Source: Odiellus spinosus
Taxonomy: Eukaryota; Arthropoda; Arachnida; Opiliones; Phalangiidae
Length of the DNA: 64,000 nucleotides
Direction: 5' to 3'
Assembly: GCA_963920705.1 (NCBI GenBank)
Contig: OY987232.1
Coordinates: forward strand, 10,319,318-10,383,317
The notes beneath the pieces are model-generated. The model made no database searches, had not been told where the DNA came from, and worked only from the letters and a program-made list of their open reading frames with translations. Shown piece after piece: positions 19,601-29,880 of this stretch. Numbering within the stretch: the stretch's first letter is position 1; each line of letters starts with the position of its first letter. Made by a program: the position numbers and the translations under genes.

Positions 19601-21868
19601 TCTTCCAAATCAGTATTTTTCGATCCGTTGGGATTAATCTCACCGATTATCATCAGGGCCAAGATCCTCTTGCAAGAAATGTGGAAGATAAAATTAGATT
19701 GGGACGAAGAGCTACCATCAACGATACGAACTAAATGGCACGCATTCCGAGAAGAATTGAGCGGAATCGAACAACTACGTATTAACCGCTACATAGGCCA
19801 GCCTCACGGTGGGAAATCCTCCTTGCATGGATTTTGTGACGCTTCCGAGAAGGCGTATGCAGCGTCTGTATACCTTAAATCAATATCAAGCATTGGAATT
19901 ATTACCATTCAACTTATTGTCGCCAAAACTAAAGTCGCTCCGCTGAAACAAACTACCCTACCACGGCTGGAACTTTGCGCAACCGTTCTTCTCTCAAGAT
20001 TGATTACGCTTGTCCAGAAGTCTATGAGAACAATCATACCAGACGTATACGGCTGGAGTGACAGCAAGGTTGTACTGGCGTGGTTGGCAGCACCTCCTCA
20101 GCGGTGGAAAACCTTCGTTGCAAATCGGGTGGCTGAAGTACAAGAAGTACAACCTGCAATACAATGGCAACATGTCCCTGGGGAATGCAATCCAGCAGAT
20201 TGCGCGTCCCGAGGAATCCATATCGAGGAGCTTCGACACCATAAATTATGGTGGCACGGACCATCCTGGTTGACAAAGGAGACTAATCAAACTCATGAAA
20301 ACCGGATAGATGAAACTGAGGAATGTACCACTGAAGAGAAAACAATACCAATAGTTGTTGCTCATTCCAAATTGGACCAAGACCTACTGATGAAGTGTTC
20401 ATCAATGACTACCCTTCTGCACATTACAGCTTACGTGCAGCGCTTCGTCCGGAACCTAAAAACTCCTAAACCCGCAAGAGAAGTAGGACCATTGACCAAG
20501 ATCGAGAATGACTTAGCTCTTAACCATTGGATAACGATCACTCAACGTGAACATTTCTCCGAAGATATACATCGGCTTCAACAGAAAAAGACCTTAGCTT
20601 CGAATAGCAAACTACTATCCTTCACGCCGTATCTTGACAAGGACGGACTTCTAAGGGTTAGAGGTCGACTTCGTCATTCGAATCTATCCGTTGACCAGAT
20701 CCATCCAGTCATCCTACCACGGAAGAGCAGACTAACAGACCTAATCATTAGTCATGAGCACATTAATACCCTACATGGTGGACTTCAGCTAATGATGGCG
20801 TCATTACAATCAAAATTTTGGATTCTGCGCCTTCGTGACGTGGTACGATTTCACGTAAAACGATGTGTCAGATGCGTTCGCCAGCGAGCAAAAACCATTA
20901 CTCAGCTAATGGGTGACCTTCCTGCCGTTCGAGTTAATCCTGCAAGAGCCTTCCTAAGATGCGGGGTCGATTACGCTGGTCCTTTCAACCTCAAAGTATT
21001 GAAAGATCGCGGATGTAAAACATATAAGGGTTACATAGCTGTATTTGCCTGCTTCACAACCAGAGCATTGCATCTCGAGCTCGTTAGCGATTTATCTACA
21101 GAGGCCTTCCTAGCAGCGTTAAGGAGATTTGTATCCCGCCGTGGAAAAAGTACCGATATCTATAGCGATTGTTTGACCAATTTTGTTGGAGCGAATCGTC
21201 AACTCAAAGAATTTCAAAACACGATCCATCTCACCACGAAAAATCAGACGGTAGCCAGATGGATGACAACTGAAGGGATCAACTGGCATTTTAATCCTCC
21301 GGCCGCACCTCATTTCGGCGGACTCTGGGAGGCTGGTGTGAAATCCATCAAATACCATTTAAAAAGAGTTGTAGGCGACACCAAGATGACATTTGAAGAC
21401 ATGCAAACGTTGCTTTGTCAAATTGAAGCATGCCTGAACTCTAGACCGTTGTCACCACTTTCCTCCGACCCATCGGATCTTGCTGTACTAACGCCAGGAC
21501 ATTTTCTAATCGGAAGTGCCCTTACCGCCATTCCGGAACCCGATTTCACTGAAACTAAGGTATACAGGTTGTCAAGATGGCAACAAGGTCAACAACTCTT
21601 GCAACACTTCTGTAGACGTTGGCAGTCGGAGTACCTGGCCAGACTACAACAAAGACCAAAATGGACTAAACCTAGCCGCAACCTTCAAATCGGAGATCTC
21701 GTACTTTTGAAGGAAGACCTTCCTCCAACCAAGTGGAAATTAGCCAGAATCACTCAAGTCCATCCTGGGGCTGATGATATCGTTAGAGTGGTCACAGTCA
21801 AAACATCCGACAGGGAACTCAAAAGACCTATAGTTAAACTATGTCCTCTACCATTAAACCTTAATTAG
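19337..21868 (+). CDS. chimeric ORF: hAT transposase tail fused in frame to BEL/Pao pol
   Basis: An 843-codon open frame without internal stops. Residues 1 to about 90 are the hAT-A remnant. From about residue 93 (FFDPLGLISPIIIRAK) it is BEL/Pao pol: the end of the RT/A17 region, RNase H (GWSDSKVVLAWLAAPPQRWK, VPGECNPADCASRG), an integrase zinc finger (HEHINTLHGG, CVRCVRQR), the integrase core (CGVDYAGP, YSDCLTNFVGAN, GGLWEAGVKSIK, which supply D, D and E) and the C-terminal DUF5641-type domain. The usual SDNGTNF is changed to SDCLTNF next to the second Asp. Gag, protease and the RT palm are missing, so it cannot retrotranspose alone. Whether the fused frame is ever translated is unknown. Confidence 0.85.
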   Translation: MTGNMFLSSDLNALDLKNSSYYTPLHQIYLGVNLLNELNNPKLRSRPDYKSIETDFLNRCREFLREGCQQIKDRYNFNEPVLSRVSMISSKSVFFDPLGLISPIIIRAKILLQEMWKIKLDWDEELPSTIRTKWHAFREELSGIEQLRINRYIGQPHGGKSSLHGFCDASEKAYAASVYLKSISSIGIITIQLIVAKTKVAPLKQTTLPRLELCATVLLSRLITLVQKSMRTIIPDVYGWSDSKVVLAWLAAPPQRWKTFVANRVAEVQEVQPAIQWQHVPGECNPADCASRGIHIEELRHHKLWWHGPSWLTKETNQTHENRIDETEECTTEEKTIPIVVAHSKLDQDLLMKCSSMTTLLHITAYVQRFVRNLKTPKPAREVGPLTKIENDLALNHWITITQREHFSEDIHRLQQKKTLASNSKLLSFTPYLDKDGLLRVRGRLRHSNLSVDQIHPVILPRKSRLTDLIISHEHINTLHGGLQLMMASLQSKFWILRLRDVVRFHVKRCVRCVRQRAKTITQLMGDLPAVRVNPARAFLRCGVDYAGPFNLKVLKDRGCKTYKGYIAVFACFTTRALHLELVSDLSTEAFLAALRRFVSRRGKSTDIYSDCLTNFVGANRQLKEFQNTIHLTTKNQTVARWMTTEGINWHFNPPAAPHFGGLWEAGVKSIKYHLKRVVGDTKMTFEDMQTLLCQIEACLNSRPLSPLSSDPSDLAVLTPGHFLIGSALTAIPEPDFTETKVYRLSRWQQGQQLLQHFCRRWQSEYLARLQQRPKWTKPSRNLQIGDLVLLKEDLPPTKWKLARITQVHPGADDIVRVVTVKTSDRELKRPIVKLCPLPLNLN

Positions 21869-21917
21869 TGATATTAATCAATTAAACAATTAAAATAATA
21901 TTTTAAGGTGGCCGGAA

Positions 21918-22189
21918 TGTTCAGAACGATTTTCAGTGGTGTATAAAAATCTACCATTTTTAACCTATAACCTTAAGTTTTTTATTCACTAAAATGCTAT
22001 AAGCAAAAAAATGATATTTTTTGTAAACTGTATTTAAACCGATTCAATCTTATAATCATTGTCAGTCATTCGTGTGTTTGTGTAGGAAGCAGTTGCTTCA
22101 TAGATTAAATTTGATTTTAAATAAATGGACATTTTAAGTTTTTAACTTTAGTACGTGTATTTCCTTTATTACGCGCTTGCCCACGAACA
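21918..22189 (+). repeat. putative 3' LTR of the truncated BEL element
   Basis: Starts TGTTCAGAACG after a purine-rich stretch (AAGGTGGCCGGAA) and ends CCACGAACA, giving a 5'-TG...CA-3' unit of about 272 bp. No 5' partner exists in the window, so the limits rest only on the TG/CA ends and on the hAT-A end that follows. Confidence 0.5.
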
Positions 22190-22242
22190 ATAATTTTGGA
22201 TCGTGGATACCATAATTTTCAATTTCCGATCTGGCAACGCTG

Positions 22243-22325
22243 CTTGGGGATGATTTTCCTGCACAACCCAGCAATCTCCAATGTGAACTCGTGGATTGGT
22301 TCATTTTCACGTTCCTAGCGTTATC
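22243..22325 (-). pseudogene. Ty3/gypsy gag fragment beyond hAT-A
   Basis: Minus-strand EPIHEFTLEIAGLCRKIIPK leads straight into the gag segment at 11029 once hAT-A is removed. The first eight bases are the right target duplication CTTGGGGA. Upstream (higher coordinates) the frame meets a stop; I cannot follow the element further and saw no LTR. Confidence 0.65.
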
Positions 22326-22399
22326 TAGCTAGGCACCATCGAACGAAAACTCATAAGGAGGTCCGTCCAAGTTAAAAGTAGTGAAAGGCAAAAGTGTTC

Positions 22400-25300
22400 C
22401 AATCGCATGCCGGTCCTCGTAACCGAAAACTGATTTGTTTTAAAAGATCGCCCTCTGAAATTAATCTGATTCGATACACCCCTGAGCGCGATCCAAAAAT
22501 TAGAGCGCTGTTAGTTTCTGTCCGTAAAGTACGTCATGCGAAAAAGTCAAATTTTTAAACCCCCTCCACATCGTCACACTATCGTCACGAAGCAGCGAAC
22601 CCCCTAAACGCCATAAAATATGAAGACAATGAATTTATCATAGATTTATATTTGAGATTGTTACAATTGAAACCAAATTTGTTAAAACTAGGTTTCTTCC
22701 CATGTCGGATCATCGAGAAATCACCCCCAGAAGGAGTCGTAAGGCAAGAAAAATAATTTTAGACCATTTTCGTCTAGATTAACAAGACGCGCGCCTTCCA
22801 GCGAATTAGGAAACCCATGGTAGGTTATTCCTTTCACTTCTCGATTTCAATAATTTTTACTAACTCCACAATAACCTCTTTTTACCGTTATACCAGAAGA
22901 AAATAGAGGAAGTGGATTGCTTGGATTTAATCACGAGGCGTCCCGTTTCGTTTTTTTCGCGCCAATCGCTACCCCTGGGGGTAGAGACAGACTGGGATTT
23001 TATCGCGCATTAACACGCGAGTGACGTAACATATAAGGGGCTACGCCGCTTCGCGTCTTCCAATCTTCGACTCTGTCGAGGCGTAAATCGGCTGGCAAGT
23101 AGTGATTAATTAATCTTATTATTTTATTCGGTTTTATTATTAAATAAAAACTTACTATGAATTTCTACTTTGAAAATGAATTTGTCAGAGATTTTGAACC
23201 CTGATAGGGAAGATTGCAAAGCAACATAAGACCTAAAGAGCAGACGACAGAACTATACCTGCCGGTCAAAGGTTAAAGATTGTTTCCGCAACACGCTACA
23301 TGGTGGCGCCTTCCCTTAAAAATATTCCGAGAGAGGATTTTTTTAAGCTTTGTCCCGATTGTCTAGATTCAAATTCTAGGGGTGGAGGGTGATATGAATA
23401 TTGTTACGCTGGGGTAAGGGACGACTTGTATGGCTCAAAGGTACAGTAACTCACTTCCTCTATTTTCTTCTGGTTATACTTAAAAATTGTCTTGATTACT
23501 CAATGAAACTCGACGTACATGGAAGCTGACATCTAAATTATTTGTTCTTTGAGGTGTTTAACGGTGGCACTACGCTCGTTATGCGTGACCGTTTTGATAG
23601 AAAAATCAATTCTTTTGCTTGGCGTACGACTACTTCTGGGGTGACTCTCGATGGTCCCATTTAACAATTCCGCAACGCTCTTCTTAACTTCAATAGGTTT
23701 ATCTTTCATAGTTGGAATTTGTTGACCCTAATAAAATAAATTGATACGTGTGTCGTTCTAACTCAGCTTCTTCTTCGAATTCGCTTTTTTTATTCCCCCT
23801 TCAATGCTTGTTACTATATTTTCTAATGCTCATCCTTTTCGCGAAAGGCTAGAGAAGGAGACAGCAAAGGAATATTTAGGGGCCCAAAGAGCTCAACCCA
23901 TCCATTAAAAGTCCGAAGATGACGTAGGAAACGTTTCCTCTCTCTTTTCTGCAATTTGAAGCGAGATGATATAGGTATGTTACGAGGTGCGCACCAACAA
24001 TGTCCAGTTAACATCTTAGGCTACCCAAGCGAGGAAACTACGTCATCTTCAGACTTTTCACGGACGGCTTCAGCTATATGGCCGCCGTTTCATCCCCCTT
24101 AATCTTCCTAGGGAATACATTCATTTCTAAAAATAAAAATGCCGCCTTTCCCACGCGTAATGGGAGGATACCGTACGTGGGAACACAAGAGGGTAGAAAA
24201 TATTTTTGTATAAAAAAATCAAATGTGACGTCACAGAACGATGTACTCCTACCCCCTTGAGTCACAGCCCGTCACAAAGACACAAACCCTCTCCCCCTAA
24301 ATCATGTGACGTAGTTTACGGACAGTCCCTTAATGTCCCGTCATTATTAAAAAGGGGCAAAATATCTGGATTAGACAACACGATGGCCGTTCTGAAGGCA
24401 TTGGTGTGGCTGAACCGGTCGAGTTGGTGGAACTAATCGAGGTGGTAGAACCAAGCCACGTTTACAAAATTCCATTAAAAGAATTACAAAAAAATAGCTA
24501 CATATTTAAAAACTAGTATTTGAAGTATTTTTGTTTATATACATTATATTAAATTTATGTAAAAAACGATAAAAAATGTTTTTCGATTTTTCATAAAACT
24601 TATCTTAGAACAAAAATAGCTCAATGTTATTATTTTCTGAAAGCGCCGTTGAAATATGACGATTTTTGAAAAATTAAGTTGCAACATTTTAACCGCGGCC
24701 ATAAAATGAGCCCCCGGAAAAAGTTTTTTATTTTGAGCATCAATTTCGGAAGATCTACTCATCGCATGTTTTCGAGTTTAACACCAACGCAAGAGTGTAG
24801 CTCAATTCAAAATTTTAACATGAAAACCTTTCTGAAAGCTACCGAAAAGGGCAGCGACGAATGGAAGCAAAAATCGCGCTGTTTTCAAATCGCTGTAAAT
24901 ATATTCAAAATGTTTGGCCAATGCTTGGGATGACTTGTTATTTTGGATCTCTTAAAATTTATTGTAAGTTTTATGAAAATCGGCTGACCCATGGTGTCAT
25001 GACTGGTTAATTTCCCATGAAATGACCCAAATGATATGTAGTTAATTACTACATAAAAAAAGATTACGAGGCTAAAATACGATATCCAGACCCTCCACAA
25101 AATAACTATGGTGTCGAGGCTAATTAAGACAACGAGAATTAAAAAATTACTAAAAAAATCCACGGTCAGCGGAAATCTGAGAAAACGTACTTAAAATTTA
25201 CAAATGTCCATATTAACCCTTACGAAAATAATTTGCTCTAAAATAGCTCTTTTCTTGCTCTTTTAACTACTAAACAAGTCTGATATTGCTCTTAGCCGAT

Positions 25301-26683
25301 TGGGAGTTTAAATTTTCATCCGCAAGACCAAAATCAGTCGTTTGCCAGACCTCTTTATATGCTTTTTTTTTTAGATGATTCTTACTTTCAGACCTAATTA
25401 AGATTAATGTTCCATCTAATCAAAGCTTCAATCAAGGACATTTCCAGATGGTCTGGTTGGAAGACCTCTTTCCTGCTCTTATAACCTCTAAAAACTCTTC
25501 ACTCATACTTAAGGATTTTTGCACAATCTTAAATGAAGACCAAAATAGTGTTCTTCTTGAAAACTTAAAAACTCAATTTTGAAGACGTCTTTCGATAAGA
25601 CGTGTTAAGACGATCTTGCTAACAGTAAGATTCTAGCCTTAAATATTCTCAAAAGATCTAACTTAAAGAACTATTACACAAAGATGTAAAAAGACTATTT
25701 ACGTATACGATTTCAGACTATAAAGACCCATATTTAAAATTCCTTTTGAGTTCCTAATCCTATTTGATAAACCAAGCCGATGTTATTGAGCGTCTGTATT
25801 TGTCGGAAAAATCACGGATTCGATGAGACACAACTAAAGAGATTTAAGTAGCTTCTTCAAATTGAATTAAACTTAATTTTAGTCGCAATCAAGTGGTGGC
25901 TCAGGAAAATAGAACTGACTGATTATTGAACCATTCAATCATTAATTTTTTCTAGTGTTTCTTAGTTCAGAAATGGCGCCCAGTAGAAAAATGTCATAGA
26001 ACACTTTCAACTCCAAATGACTTGTAGGAAATCGCTCCTACTACCCTTTCTGAAACATCCTACGTATATCCCTTTATTTTAACGCAGGGAAAAGTTCGGA
26101 TTTACGAGGGATAATAGGCATGCCACATGCAGGGGAGGACACGTGCACCGTTTGACATACCTCCGGCTAAAATAAATTAAACAGAAAGTCTATGACAATA
26201 CCGACCTTCCTGAATCTGCAGGTAGATGGAACCTTGTAAAAACCACGTAATATAGCCTGCCAATAAAATCTATTTGGATGTAATATTTTCCGAGTAATAT
26301 CTCTAGTATGAAGGCTCACGGACTAGCATAGACAGAAGGATGAAACTATTTTTATGGTGGGTCTGGATACTACTGTTTTTTATACCGGTGAACATGAAAC
26401 GGGGATAAAACGTATTTCTGGAAAGTCTTTTTACCCTCAAAGAGGTCTTTCCTCTTGACATTCGAGTATTTTATTTTATTTTACCTCAGGGTACCCCTGA
26501 AATCTAATAATTTACTTGGTTTCTCCTAATTATAATATTTGCGTTATGTTTCTCTCGTGTTTTTCAAGATGCGTAATATTTTTTAACAGTACAATTTTTT
26601 TTTTTTTTTTTTCGAGCTACAATTTAATTAAACAATGTTATAGTAGAAAGGGTCACTAATAACATCAAATTCTTACTTTATAC
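22400..26683. other. 4.3 kb of intron with no recognised gene
   Basis: Largest stretch without an assigned feature. Two short inverted repeats are visible: a CCAGAAGAAAATAGAGGAAG word at 22892-22911 with its complement near 23454-23474, and AAAAGTCCGAAGATGACGTA (23908-23927) with AAACTACGTCATCTTCAGAC (24036-24055). TGACGTCA occurs near 24226. The remainder is AT-rich, and the short open frames carry no motif. A T tract lies at 26597-26612. Confidence 0.35.
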
Positions 26684-26838
26684 CTTAAAGTTCCAATGAG
26701 CCTATTCAAATTTGGTAATTCAAACTCCACTAGTAGGTCGCTTATTTTTTTTTTAAGATTCGAAACTGCAACACCATTAATTGCTCCAAAAAGCCATAAT
26801 GCTTCTCCAATTCTCAGATCAGTAAATAAAGACAGTTC
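26684..26838 (-). CDS. ABCH transporter exon 4: helical subdomain
   Basis: 155 nt encoding residues 121-171, beginning ELSLFTDLRIGEALWLFGAI and ending PNLNRLIGTL, plus two bases (AG) of the signature serine. This is the alpha-helical part of the ATP-binding domain that follows the Q-loop and carries the signature motif at its end. The acceptor is AAATTAG before GAACTG and the donor TTTAAG followed by GTATAA. It is separated from exon 3 by an intron of only about 72 bp, and from exon 5 by 23.6 kb of transposon-filled intron. Phase 0 in, phase 2 out, matching exon 5. Confidence 0.9.
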
Positions 26839-26910
26839 CTAATTTTCTCGAAAACAAATGTTTCAAAATTGAACCAAAGTTTTATTTTTAAGCAAACATC
26901 AAAAAAATAC

Positions 26911-27064
26911 CTGAGGCATATATCCAACTCCAGGTCCCGGAATCGTTGTTCCTTGGGTTTGGCTTATCGGTAGGTCAATCCAACCCCTATATGGTGTAAT
27001 TTGCTTTGTAATACATTTCAAAACAGTTGTTTTTCCGCAACCGCTAGGACCCAGCAGAGCGTAT
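26911..27064 (-). CDS. ABCH transporter exon 3: Walker A and Q-loop
   Basis: 154 nt. The first base completes an Ile codon begun in exon 2, giving KGEI then YALLGPSGCGKTTVLKCI, the Walker A P-loop that binds the ATP phosphates. It continues through PISQTQGTTIPGPGVGYMPQ, ending at the Q-loop Gln. The stretch between Walker A and the Q-loop has the Gly- and Pro-rich form usual in ABCH proteins. Acceptor TTTTATAG, donor CAG followed by GTATTT. A MITE lies only about 56 bp upstream of the acceptor, in intron 2. Confidence 0.93.
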
Positions 27065-27120
27065 CTATAAAATATTTGATTTTTACAAATTTACGAATTT
27101 ATTAATACTGCGGAAATAGA

Positions 27121-27292
27121 TAGGGGTCGGGGTTTGGATAAGATAATTTCTGTTTGCTTTATCTTTATTCATATTTTGAAATTATCCACGGGAAATGTAT
27201 GATAGATGCAATGTAATCGGGAATAATTAACCTATTATTATTTATGATTAACCATATATGCGTGGATAATCTTGTTCAAACCCCGACCTCTA
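27121..27292. mobile_element. MITE, copy 2 (GGTCGGGGTTTGG inverted ends), beside ABCH exon 3
   Basis: About 172 bp, left end TAGGGGTCGGGGTTTGGATA; right end in reverse complement TAGAGGTCGGGGTTTGAACA. It shares its interior with copy 1 at 1297-1476. An 8-base word ATAGATAG occurs at both edges but overlaps the element end, so the target duplication is not certain. The element sits close to where the branch point of intron 2 would be expected. Confidence 0.75.
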
Positions 27293-27336
27293 TAGATAGT
27301 AATCGAAATTAATTTCACTTTAATTAAATATAAACT

Positions 27337-28275
27337 AAATTTTACAAAAAGAGGTTGCTTCGCACGCTTAAATAAGGATCTTTATCTAACTCGGGTCAAA
27401 CCATTTAAGTGACACAAGTTAATTGTGAGAGAAAGAGCAATTAATATCTTTAAAATCTTTAAATCTACTAGTTAGTAGATTTAGTCTAATACTCCAAAGA
27501 TTTTATTATTATTATTTTCCAAAAAACGGAAAAAGACGACCTATTAAAAAAAATTCAATTAAATTTATTGTTAAATTTCTAAATTAAAATAATTGTACTA
27601 ATAAAATGTTTACATAATTATAATATAAGACAAGTCTTCATTAATCTCATCCTCCTTCTATGATTATTTTAGACTTACATATTCGACGCAAGTGCTGAAG
27701 TGTCGAGGAGTCAGACATTTGAGAACTCTGGTGTACAAAATGTTTGAAATACCAAAGCTAGACTCTTGAGTTCAGCAAGTGTTCTAACTGGTAACACTAC
27801 CAAAGCTGGATTCTCGTGAAGAAAACCAAAAATGGCATCCCTTCGATAAATGTTTTGCTAGTTTGAAAAGGTTCACTTTCTCATAAAGCGTTAAAAAACA
27901 ATTATGAAAATTTCCTTTCTAATTTAGCGTTTCAAAAATATTTAAAAGATAACCTTGTGTGCGATAAATGGTAAATATATACACATTAAAGGAACTCCTT
28001 CTTTAGCTATTTTTATTAAGTGTTACTGGAAGAGTTTAAAAATAACATCAATAAGGGACGATGTTTCATAGGTCGTCTTTATCCGGTTTTTGAAAAATAT
28101 TTAATAACAATAAAATCTTTGGAGTAGTAGGTTAAATCCTCCAACTATAGTTTTAAAGACAGTTAATTCCTCTTGCTCTAACAATTAATTTTTGTCCCTT
28201 CACAGGTTTGACCCGATTTAGATAATGAGCCTTTTTTAGGTTGCGAAGCTACATCTTTTTTTTTTTTTTTTTTCA
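27337..28275. mobile_element. R6 foldback element, 0.94 kb
   Basis: Left arm (minus R6) runs from ACAAAAAGAGGTTGCTTCGC to CCAAAAAACGGAAAAAGACG (27540). Right arm (plus R6) runs from CATAGGTCGTCTTTATCCGG to TTGCGAAGCTACATC followed by a T tract. Arms are about 200-220 bp and imperfect, with a roughly 490-bp unassigned centre. No coding capacity. Confidence 0.7.
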
Positions 28276-28427
28276 GAAAAATATGCACCATTTCCATATT
28301 TCACTAATTAGGTCTTTTAAACCATAATCCTTAAAAATGCCGAATAAAAATATAGCGTTTAATTGAGGCTCCAATCTATACGTACAGATCTATGGTACAG
28401 ATCTCGAAAGACAGAGATTAACTAACC

Positions 28428-28498
28428 TAATAATTAAAGGTTTAACCAATGAGTTCTGATGAAGTATCAGAACTCATTGGTTAAACCTTTAATTATTA
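28428..28498. repeat. perfect 33-bp hairpin with 5-base loop
   Basis: Left arm 28428-28460, right arm 28466-28498, loop GAAGT. All 33 positions are complementary. It lies at the left edge of satellite R4; the word AACCAATGAGTTCTGAT is not part of the satellite monomer. Confidence 0.97.
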
Positions 28499-28519
28499 AG
28501 AAAGTGCCATGGATCAAAA

Positions 28520-29560
28520 AAATTTTAATATTTATGATTAACTAACCTAACCTTACCTAAAGTAGTAAAAAAATTCGAGGGGCTAATAACCTAACCTTAC
28601 GTAAAATATTACAAGAGGGACAGGTTAGCCCGAGCTAAGGATTACCTAGTTCGAGGGATGGGCTATTTCCAGTGATTAATTAACCTAACCTTACCTTAAA
28701 GATTACAAGATGGATGGGATAGCCCGATGGATCAACTGGTTGGAAGGATGGGCTAATTAGAGGGATTAACTAACCTAATTTAGCCTTATCTAAAATATTA
28801 CAAGAGTGACGGGGTAGCCCGAGGGATTAACATGTTGGAGGTATGGGCTAATTCGAAGGATTAACTAACCTAACCTTACCTAGAATATTACAAGAGGAAC
28901 GGGCTAGTCCGCGATAGGGATTAAATAGTTGGAGAGATGAGCTACTTTAAGGGATAAACTAACCTAACCTAATCTTACATTGAAGATTATAAGATGGACA
29001 GGGTAGTCCAAAGGATTAACTAACTAGTTAATTCGAGGGATTAACTAACCTAACCTTACCTTGAACAATACAAGAGGGACGGGTTAGGGGTTAAACAGTT
29101 GGAGGGATGGGCTACTTCCAGGGATTAACTAACCTAATCTAACCATAAAAAGTACAAGATGGACGTGGTAGCCCGAGGGATTATCTAGTTGGAGGGATTG
29201 GCTAATTCGAGGGATTAGCTAACCTAACCTTACCTAAAATATTACAAGAGAGACGAGTTAGTCTGAGCTAGGGATTAAATAGTTGGAGGGAGGGGCTACT
29301 TTCTGGGATTAACTAACCTAAAATTACCTTAAAGATTGCACGATGGACGCGGTAGCCCGAAGGATGGGCTAATTCGATGGATTAACTAACCTAACCTAAA
29401 ATATTACAAGAGGTACGGGTTAGCCCGAGCTAGGGATTAACTTGTTAAAGGGACGGGCTAGTTCGTGCGATTAACTAACCTAACCTAACCATACCTACAA
29501 AGAGGGACGGGTGAGCCCGAGAGATTACATAATCTAATCCTAAATTTTATAATATGGAAA
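28520..29560 (+). repeat. satellite R4, array 1 (about 90-bp units, TTAGG-type motif)
   Basis: Roughly eleven diverged units. A typical one reads GGATTAACTAACCTAACCTT, ACCTAAAATATTACAAGAGG, GACGGGTTAGCCCGAGCTAG, GGATTAACTAGTTGGAGGGA, TGGGCTAATTCGAG. Two half-unit types alternate (AAAATATTACAAGAGGGACG and AAAGATTACAAGATGGACG). Each unit carries one or two CCTAA repeats, the complement of the insect telomere repeat TTAGG. Arrays 2 and 3 are at 53360 and 57310. Confidence 0.85.
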
Positions 29561-29689
29561 CGCAGAGAAAAAAATGGGCATGGAAGACGAAACAATTCAT
29601 TAAAGAAGGACACCAGAAGTTTGTGGTAGTTAATTTAACTCTTTGATATCAATTTCGTTTCACCTATCCTATTAAACATTCTAAATCTT

Positions 29690-29880
29690 TACTTTTTAAT
29701 ATACTTGAGTTCTGCGACTAGAATGTGCTTTGATCCAGACTTTTAATAATTGGCCAACAACTTAATAGCAACGTCATTAAATAGTAGTAACGACGTTGCT
29801 ATTAAGTAGTTTGCCAATTATTAAAATCCGGATCTAAAGCACATCCTAGTCGCAAAACTCAAGTATATTATAAAATAAAG
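29690..29880. mobile_element. hairpin MITE H, copy 1
   Basis: Imperfect inverted repeat of about 85-bp arms. Left arm includes ATACTTGAGTT, GATCCAGACTTTTAATAATT and CTTAATAGCAACGTC; the right arm is their complement, GACGTTGCTATTAAG to AAACTCAAGTAT. The centre is about 20 bp. Related copies are at 53090-53170 (partial) and 58130-58325. Confidence 0.8.

Larger units (their letters stand above)
11038..22242 (+). mobile_element. hAT-A: hAT transposon carrying a second hAT and a BEL fragment
   Basis: Terminal inverted repeats CAGCGTTGCCAGAT at 11038-11051 and its complement at 22229-22242, flanked by exact 8-bp duplications CTTGGGGA. Contents in order: about 570 bp of non-coding 5' sequence, the 5' part of a DUF4371/zinc-finger transposase gene (11606-12616), hAT-B (12617-19007), the rest of the transposase gene with frameshifts (19016-19600), a 5'-truncated BEL/Pao pol and 3' LTR, then 53 bp of hAT end. 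Subtracting the passengers leaves about 2.2 kb of original element. It inserted into the gag region of a minus-strand gypsy relic. Confidence 0.95.

Noticed and set aside
24078-24436. Overlapping ORFs on both strands at 23.8-24.4 kb
   Set aside because: No motif, no splice-consistent partner, and a local inverted repeat accounts for some of the mirrored open frames.
28520-29560. True telomere or interstitial telomere block
   Set aside because: There is no pure TTAGG run longer than two or three repeats; the motif is part of a longer satellite unit.
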